Positions 57,149-64,000 of a stretch of 64,000 nucleotides of DNA are shown here, piece after piece. A program made the translations under genes and the position numbers. Each line of letters starts with the position of its first letter. Position 1 is the stretch's first letter. Under the pieces are notes generated by a model, which saw nothing but the letters and a program-made list of their open reading frames with translations, did no database searches and was not told where the DNA came from. Source of the DNA: Chimonanthus salicifolius (taxonomy: Eukaryota > Streptophyta > Magnoliopsida > Laurales > Calycanthaceae); the NCBI GenBank assembly GCA_013350335.1, contig CM023538.1:52868769-52932768 (forward strand). The letters run 5' to 3'.

Positions 57149-58429
57149 TCAGCACGCCTCCGCAAGCTGAAGCGTGGATGAACGTGAAGCTTGGAACGTG
57201 AAGAAACGGCAGGTGAACTGCAAAAGTAGCAAACTGACTAGTTGCAAATATGTATTTATGTGGCAGCGTTGATTAGCTGCAAAAGACAGGCGGCGAACAC
57301 CAATGGCGACCTAAAATAGAGAAAGTGGCTCGGACAACGACGGTGGCCGTAAGACAGTTGTCCGGCAAACAATGATCGCAATATGCGATAAATGCAGGCA
57401 ATGAATGGCCTGAAAAATAAGGGGCTGAAGCCATTACATCGATCAATCAGAACGGAAAGGCCAGCGAACAATAGTTGTAGCCATAAAGGCCAGCAAATGC
57501 GGGCTGAAGCCATGAAAGGCCAGCAAATGAGGCTGAAGCCTTAAAAGGCCAGCAAATGGGGCTGTAACCATGAAAGGCCAGCAAATGAGGGTTGAAGTCT
57601 TAAAAGGCCAGCAAATGGGGCTGTAACCATGAAAGGCCAGCAAATGAGGTTGTAACCATAAAAGGCCAGCAAATGAAGCTGTAACCTTGGAAAGGCCAGC
57701 AAATGAGTGTTGTAGCCATGAAAGGCCAGCAAATGTTGGGGACGAATCAGAGTCCTCCAAATAAATAAGTGGATGAATTCCACAACAAATGGACATGCCG
57801 TCTCATAAGATGTGCTCGAATGAAGATCAAGTTGTGTCCCTTCTTCAGTAACAAAATAAGAGGAGAAGGGCAATTTGTGTCCCTTTCTTCAGCTCTCTCC
57901 CTTTCTTCTTAACACAGATCGCACGGATGATGGTGAGAAGAAACATCAGAAAAACATGAGAGAACGTGGTTGCATACACGAGCGCCGGTAGGGAACTGTG
58001 TGCAAACAACAATTTGCAAAACTTTGAAGTCTCAGATTTGATCTGAGAACAAAATCTCTAGTATCTGGTAGAGTGGTGCAAGTGCCCCGTGCCCAGTTGT
58101 CTCAAGAACTTCTTCAAGATGGACCGGCGGTTGAACAGTGAAGCACCAAAGGATGGTGCAGACGGTGAAGGTGTAAGTATGCAGCAGCAAAGGTGGCAGA
58201 CGCAGCAACAATGGTAGATGCGAAGCCGGCAGCAAGACCTGAGAGCTAAAACCCAGACCTCAGAACCAGATAACAATCTGGAAGAGACTGTCTGAGATCT
58301 GTGGGTCGACCGGCGCACACTAATCCAGAAAGTAGATCTGCTGTGAACAGAGTAGCAGAGTATCGTCGGACGAGAACTGCAGCAGCGGAAGAGGGGTCGG
58401 ATCTCTGAGCAGAGCAAACTCTCCACCTC
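57149..58429 (-). mobile_element. Copia-derived non-autonomous internal sequence with minisatellite
   Basis: GC-richer than the flanks, like the leader of the copia at 31995-32868, but without gag or pol. At 57470-57740 AAAGGCCAGCAAATG recurs about nine times at roughly 30-bp spacing, the spacers varying between GGGCTGTAACCATG and GAGGCTGAAGCCTT. The three long minus-strand ORFs are repeat translations (repeated FAGL or LLAFHG). Confidence 0.6.
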
Positions 58430-58529
58430 NNNNNNNNNNNNNNNNNNNNNNNNNNNNNNNNNNNNNNNNNNNNNNNNNNNNNNNNNNNNNNNNNNNNNNN
58501 NNNNNNNNNNNNNNNNNNNNNNNNNNNNN
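58430..58529. other. Assembly gap (100 N)
   Basis: Exactly 100 unknown bases, the usual filler for a gap of unknown size. Any ORF across it is meaningless. Confidence 0.98.
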
Positions 58530-58900
58530 AACAGAAAAAAACGGTAAAGTAACAGTAATTTTTACTGTTACTTGAAGATAAGATTTTTTTCATCTTATCT
58601 TCTGCCGACACTATTAACATGTAAGATTTTTCAACCCTCTGCCGACATATCAAACGGTTAAGGATCATCCAGCAGTTTTCATAGTATTTTTCAAAACACT
58701 ATACATAGGTGCATTCGGTTTCATTTAAAAATCACAAATTTACAAAGCTTTTTTTCAATTTTTTTCATTTTTCTTTGCTGCCGGACGTTTACTGTTGCCC
58801 CAAGCGGTTGTCTTAATTTTTTCAGAAGATTTTGTAAGTATTTATTTTGAGTTAATATTTTTAGTTTGTAAACTCTAATAAGATGAAGCTAGATATTTAA

Positions 58901-61900
58901 TGTAATACCCGACCTAAAATAGACTTAAATAATATGATTTAACCTGTTATCACATAGATTATAGGGAGGGATTTGTGAAAAATTCAGTTTCGGCCCAATC
59001 AGAGTTCGATAGCTCATTGATCCAACCCTTTTAAGTTTGAAGGGCAAAATGGTAATTTACCATTAATAATATAATTATTGTTTGAATAATTGTTTGTTAA
59101 TTATTATTTGAGTAATATTGATTTCTTTATTAAGAATATAGATTCTAAAATTTATAAATATCTTTATTTCATTAAACTGTTATTAAAAAATTACCCGAAA
59201 AAATGTCCCGAAAACTAGAAAATGATAATTTTTAAATAATTCTAGAAGTTAGATAATTCTAAAAAAAATACCTAGAGTTTAATATATGTTTAAATCTATC
59301 ATTTTATGTTTCTAGAGCTAAAATGAAGGTTTTAAACCCTTTAAATAAATACAACTTAGTTGAAGGGAATAGTATTAAAAAGTTATTTTTATTTAAATCA
59401 ATTAAATTTAATGGGTTATAACTTTCCAAAATTATATGATATTTAAACATTTTAAAAACTTAACATTTTGGATCGGATAGATCAAATTGAATAAATCTTT
59501 TTTTTAGTTAAATATTAATGAGAAAATGAAATAAGATTATAACTATAATAAAATAATATTATGAATAGTAAAATTTAGGTAGCTACAGTCACATGATAAC
59601 TCTTATCTTGCATAACCGACTGAAAGTAAAAAAAAAAAAAAAATATATATTATATATATATACACATTGAGTTGTCTTTCACCTACACCCATTATAAGGC
59701 AAACGCTAATGCCTTTGTATTGCCAACAATACTAAACTACAGTGTTTTTAGGTACCTACGGGCTGCTCTTGCAGCCACATAGCCCATTTTGCTTTCCTAT
59801 AAAAAGGAGATAAGATGAGATTTTACAGGCTTTGTATTCTTCTCTTTTTACCTGCTTTTAACTTCTCTCTCTCCTTCAATTACGTGCTTTTTAACTTCTC
59901 TCTCTCTCTCTCAATTACATGCTTTTCAACTTCTCTTTCTCCCTCAACTACCGTCGCAGTTGGATTTGTCAAATTTTCCCAGTAAAGTATACTTTCCTTT
60001 TATGTGATTTATAACCTTAGAATTAATTAGAATCTATAGAGTATTTTAGAAGAATAAAATAAAATGTCATTTTAATTATTTGAATTATTTATAGCCGAGT
60101 GGCATTTTCATAATTTTTATAAATAGTGTCCAGTGGCATTTTCGTAATTTCGGTGAACAGTACTGTGAATAGTGTCGAGTGACATTTTCGTAATTTCGGT
60201 GAACAGTACGCTGATGGAATTTTCGTACATTTTATGAACAGTAATGTGAATCGTGCCCGGTGGTTTTTTCGTAATTTCGTTGAACCAGTACCGTGAATAG
60301 TGCCCAAGGGCATTTTGGTGATTTTGGATTTTTTTGGGGCAAAAACGTAATTTTTTGAAAAGTTTCAAAAATGAATTTTATGTTGTTTTAGCTTAAAAAT
60401 ATTTCTGTTAGACCACTTGGGGGTTTATTTTTAGCCCGTATTAAGCTCACGAGTAAAATCATAATTTTTACAAAATTGCAAGAAAACTCTATAAATATAT
60501 TGTCATGATATTCCAAACGCTTAGGAGTATATATTATAGCTATATAGTGTTATTATACGTTGTATTTACACTGTTTTCCATTTTTAAACAGATTACTGAA
60601 AAACATTCGCCAACCGAATGTGAGGAAATTCAACCACACTATGTGTTTACTAAAATGCATCTCATTTTGCATTCAATACAATGTTTCTTTCACCATTAGC
60701 CCTACGGCAATAAATGGATATCCATGGTCATCTTTATTGACGGAAAGGATGTAATGGGATTAAAATGCGATACCGACATTGTTCACACGTAAGGAGGTGA
60801 TTATGAGTTTCTACATATGAAACGTGAACTTGAGAGTGTTTCGGGATGTCGAGATTTAGTCATCCTAAAACAAAGTACGGAACTCACTTATTCGTAGAGA
60901 CTACTTGGTATTGTGATATGGGTGATCTGATGATAGATCAGGTATCCAATAGTGATTCTGATAGGAATATGCATTTTGTGTATAACTGATGTATTGCAGG
61001 ATAATTAGTCTATGCAAAAAATGATGAGCATAGGGTAAACGTACCCGATTAGAGAGAACGGTAACACTTATTTGTGTTATAATTTAACTCGTTGGTGGGC
61101 TTTTAATCTGTGTTTAGTTTTTTGAGCATAGTATATACTGATTGCTGATATTTGTATTATGATTCCATGCGGAAGGACTTAGGAATCTATGTTAGCTGAG
61201 TAAGGTTATTATGATCATATGTATGAGAGATGTTATGTGGGTTGACAATCATGTTTAAATCCATGTGTTGATGTGCATATTGATTGGTGTATTGTGCATA
61301 TCAAATTACCTCACACCAATGTATGAAGTACCTAGCTCGTGGAGGGCACTAGTACTAGGTGTATTTAAAATACGGGCTATATGAAGCACTGAACATGAAT
61401 TTGCCAGCGGTGCAGTAAACGTATTCCTCGCGGTTAGGGGAGAACCGTAGATGTCGTTTGGCAGGGGTATCTTTTTGAGAAATGAAGGACATTTCATGGT
61501 AGATAACTATGTTGACATTATTCTACATGATTTCTGAGTGTATAAACTGTTGTTTGATAACATGTCTATTATGTTGATAATATGCTTTATTATCTAGAAC
61601 TTGCTATTGTTTTCTTTTCACTGAGTTTGTAAAGCTCACACCCCTTACGTAACAGGAAACTCGGGGGACGAAGGACAGGATGATTTTCAGATATAGTATA
61701 GGGTGGAAACCCTTTAGCTATCTACCCAATGTTGAGATTTTATGTTTAACTTAGTAGACATTGTACATATGAACATGCAATGTAATAAACCCTTTATGGT
61801 GTTTATTTGAAACACTGTAGGACGTAATAAAGTCTACTTTATTTCTGATGTGCAATTCTGATGTTGATGGGATTGATTGATGATAAATGTTAGGTAGATC

Positions 61901-61910
61901 ATGTGTGACA
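58901..61910 (+). mobile_element. Probable gypsy-type solo LTR, about 3 kb
   Basis: Starts TGTAATACCCGACC, a start typical of plant chromovirus (Tekay/Del-like) LTRs, and ends near GTGTGACA. A TATA box (CCTATAAAAAGG, about 59795-59806) precedes a pyrimidine-rich leader. GTAAAGCTCAC, CCCCTTACGTAACAGG and CTCGGGGGACGA at 61630-61672 are also of that type. No primer-binding site follows the end and no coding region flanks it, so a solo LTR is likely. Flanks TTTAA and TTTTC agree only in part, so the exact end is uncertain. Confidence 0.55.
60095..60330. repeat. ~46-bp tandem repeat inside the LTR
   Basis: GTGGCATTTTCGTAATTTCGGTGAACAGTA with GTGAATAGTG spacers, about five worn units. The ORFs at 60089 and 60117 are repeat translations. 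Confidence 0.7.
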
Positions 61911-61989
61911 TTTTCTATTTGGACTTTCCTAAAAGGTTAACTTATAAATTACATGTTGGTTAGTAGTGTATCCATATACTATGCGTTGA

Positions 61990-62770
61990 GGTGGAATCTG
62001 TCGAGATTTTGGGTTTTAAGCGGGCCCATGGTGGCCCCTCCATGTGCTTAGGATTTTTACTGACTAGATATGGTTGGGTCCTAGGCTGCCAAATGTTAGA
62101 TCCAAAGTTGGTCATAAGAGATGTTAAAGTCCATAAGATGATTTCCGCAAAGGCTCAATATTGTGTTAGAAAAAAAAAATCTCACGTCAGTGGGCCCGGA
62201 GGGTCGGTGCATGACAATTGCTGTATTCTTGGTTCCCAACTGCGCAATGATCAATCCACGAACCTTGGCTTTTGTGTTCTCCCCTCTCCTCCTTCCTGTT
62301 GTGGTTGGTTCACTTTGCTTTCATGCCAGCAGGTTCTCAGTTTCTATTTGAGGAAGAACATTTTGGTGGATCGGATTCTTCTACAAGATCATGAAACCTT
62401 CTCTGCTATCACTTCCCCCTCCTCTTGTCAGTGGCGTCTCAAGACTCATGCTCGTGTTGTTGCTGACCTCATCGATTGCTTGAAAATTAAACACGTGTAC
62501 ATTGCTAAGAAGAATGACTCCTATTTTTTGAGTCTTAAAGCCTAGATTAATAGTTTGAGCACTCCCATTTTGTCTAAATTTGCTTTAGGAGCCTTTGCTG
62601 ACTTATAGGTTCTTTTTTGCTCCCATGGGGTGTCTCCTTTTGCTTTGTGGCCTGGACCTGACTGTGGGATTTTCTTCTTTGCTCTTGGCTCATGATTTGA
62701 GTCCATTTTTGTATATTTGTTCAAAGTTTTTTCTCCAGTTTTGAATGAATCTTACCCAATCGTTCAAAAA
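61990..62770 (+). mobile_element. Probable LINE 3' remnant with an unassigned 184-codon frame
   Basis: ORF 61991-62545 has no recognised domain; its composition beyond about codon 90 looks protein-like (RLKTHARVVADLIDCLKIKH). Downstream 62550-62770 ends TTTTGAATGAATCTTACCC, then CAAAAAAGAAATAATAATA, like a LINE 3' UTR and tail. Whether the ORF belongs to the LINE or is chance is unclear. Confidence 0.35.
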
Positions 62771-64000
62771 AGAAATAATAATATGGTGTAGCATGTTAAG
62801 TTACCTTAGCATACTCTTAAGTAACCTATCATATTGCTAATGAGTCAAATTGATAGAGTAGCATTTATTTAATGATTCCTAAGTTTTATTTTTTCACAAG
62901 ACTTTGGTCCTCTTAAGTCTTAATCATTAGTCTAGACTCATTCATTCTAAACACCTGGTCTTGAGATTTCAAACATGTTTGGTTCATTGAAAAAAGATTT
63001 CAAACAAAGCTTCACCATTGCTCTCTTTTATGGACTTCAATTTTGGATTATCAATTTTAAGCCATAGTGATGAAGGCCCATAGGCGAAATTGCTGAATTC
63101 TTCCAAGGTATTCAACACAATCTTGATTTTAGAGTTAAAATTCTACAAGTCACATCAATGAAAATTTGAAATTAGTTCAATTTAATTGAGGGAACCCAAT
63201 TTCAAAATGACTAATTGAATTCAAATGAGAATCCTCAAATTTCTTATAATTTGGAATTCCATCAAAGACAATGGATTACACAAACCTAGTTTCACTCAGA
63301 AGAAATTAGGAAAAGGCTCAAATCTCATGAGGAATTAGACACACTGCAAATTCACTCTCTAAAATTGAATTTAATCAATTAAATTCTAGAATAATTAACC
63401 GTAAGAATAATAAAGAGACATTAAACTAGAACATAAAACACCAAAGAGAGATAACTTACCTCTTGAACTAAAGAGAGAACTTGAAAACTCAGACTAAGAT
63501 GATCCCATGGATGTGCAAGCCGTCTATTTATACTAGTCATGGGGTAAATAAAATATTACAACAAAATCCATAGAGGGGATAGACGCCACCTCCTTTCTAA
63601 ACCCAATCTTTGCTAAAAAACATTACATCCAATCACTAATGGACATGTGTCTTTATTACATTATTATTTGAGTTAAAAAATAAAATGAAAACAAAAAATA
63701 ACCCATGGATGTGTGCCCAAGCCTTTTCAAAATTGAGAGAATTGGTTGCTAAACTTAGGTGTGAATGAAATCTTCATGATAGTGATTGAAGAGGTGGAAA
63801 ACTTAATCACGCAACTCACCCTTGCTCCATGCAAATAGGCCTCTAAAAATGAGCTTTTAAGGCCCAAAACAACATAAATCAGGCCCTTAATCATATGTCT
63901 ATGGTATGGGCTCTTCATTTCACCAATTTAGGCCCATTTTGACACTTTAAGTGGACTCCTATTTCCTCCATCAAATTGATCATGGAGTATTAACACAAAT
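62771..64000. other. Gene-free AT-rich sequence at the window edge
   Basis: No gene, RNA gene or repeat recognised. Confidence 0.4.

Noticed and set aside
57470..57740. Regularly spaced repeats considered as a CRISPR array
   Set aside because: Plant context, spacers that are variants of each other, and no cas genes; an ordinary minisatellite.
57443..57873. Long minus-strand ORFs with repeated FAGL or LLAFHG
   Set aside because: They are translations of the AAAGGCCAGCAAATG minisatellite in different frames.
58246..58668. 140-codon ORF
   Set aside because: It runs through 100 N and has no meaning.

Overview
This window is nuclear DNA of a flowering plant. It is AT-rich, its genes have introns and lie far apart, and most of it is mobile-element debris (LTR retrotransposons, LINE 3' ends, tRNA-type SINEs, TIR elements and MITEs). 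The species cannot be fixed from the sequence. All homology statements are from motif recognition and memory of the families, and all alignments are by eye.

Three protein genes are well supported, all on the minus strand: (1) a four-exon alpha/beta-hydrolase (13127 to 8900, 305 aa, complete Ser-Asp-His triad); (2) a two-exon HAN-type (HANABA TARANU / GATA18-19 class) B-GATA transcription factor (36599 to 34976, 178 aa); (3) a two-exon P-class pentatricopeptide repeat protein resembling Arabidopsis At5g48730 (52031 to 48080, about 468 aa). Nothing suggests the three work together; they are independent genes separated by repeats.

Layout. 1-1549: end of an AT-rich element with a pyrimidine minisatellite. 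1590-5540 and 7930-12430: two copies of a roughly 4-kb segment carrying hydrolase exons 2-4 and part of intron 1; the left copy lacks exon 1 and is a truncated duplicate. Each copy has private insertions (a SINE on the left, a 105-bp TG..CA element on the right). Between the copies are MITE-like elements, one with an inverted minisatellite. 13.1-15.6 kb: gene-free. 15.58-25.86 kb: a nested stack, in which a hAT-like CGGCCGATA element lies beside a TIR element with 8-bp target duplication, which is itself interrupted by an 8.2-kb coding-less LTR element (LARD type) with three LTRs; a duplicated copy of the flank keeps the empty site. 27.47-33.35 kb: a complete but dead Ty1/copia element with a 5-bp target duplication and TA..CA ends, inserted in a short TG..CA repeat. 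34.9-36.8 kb: the GATA gene. 37-48 kb: gene-poor, with MITEs, SINEs and a 310-bp tandem array. 48-52 kb: the PPR gene, with a LINE fragment in its intron. 52-64 kb: LINE tails, local tandem repeats, a copia-derived fragment next to a 100-base run of N, and a probable 3-kb gypsy-type solo LTR.

No rRNA, functional tRNA gene, CRISPR array or prokaryotic-type system was seen. The most informative structures are the nested stack with its in-window empty site and the partial hydrolase duplication.
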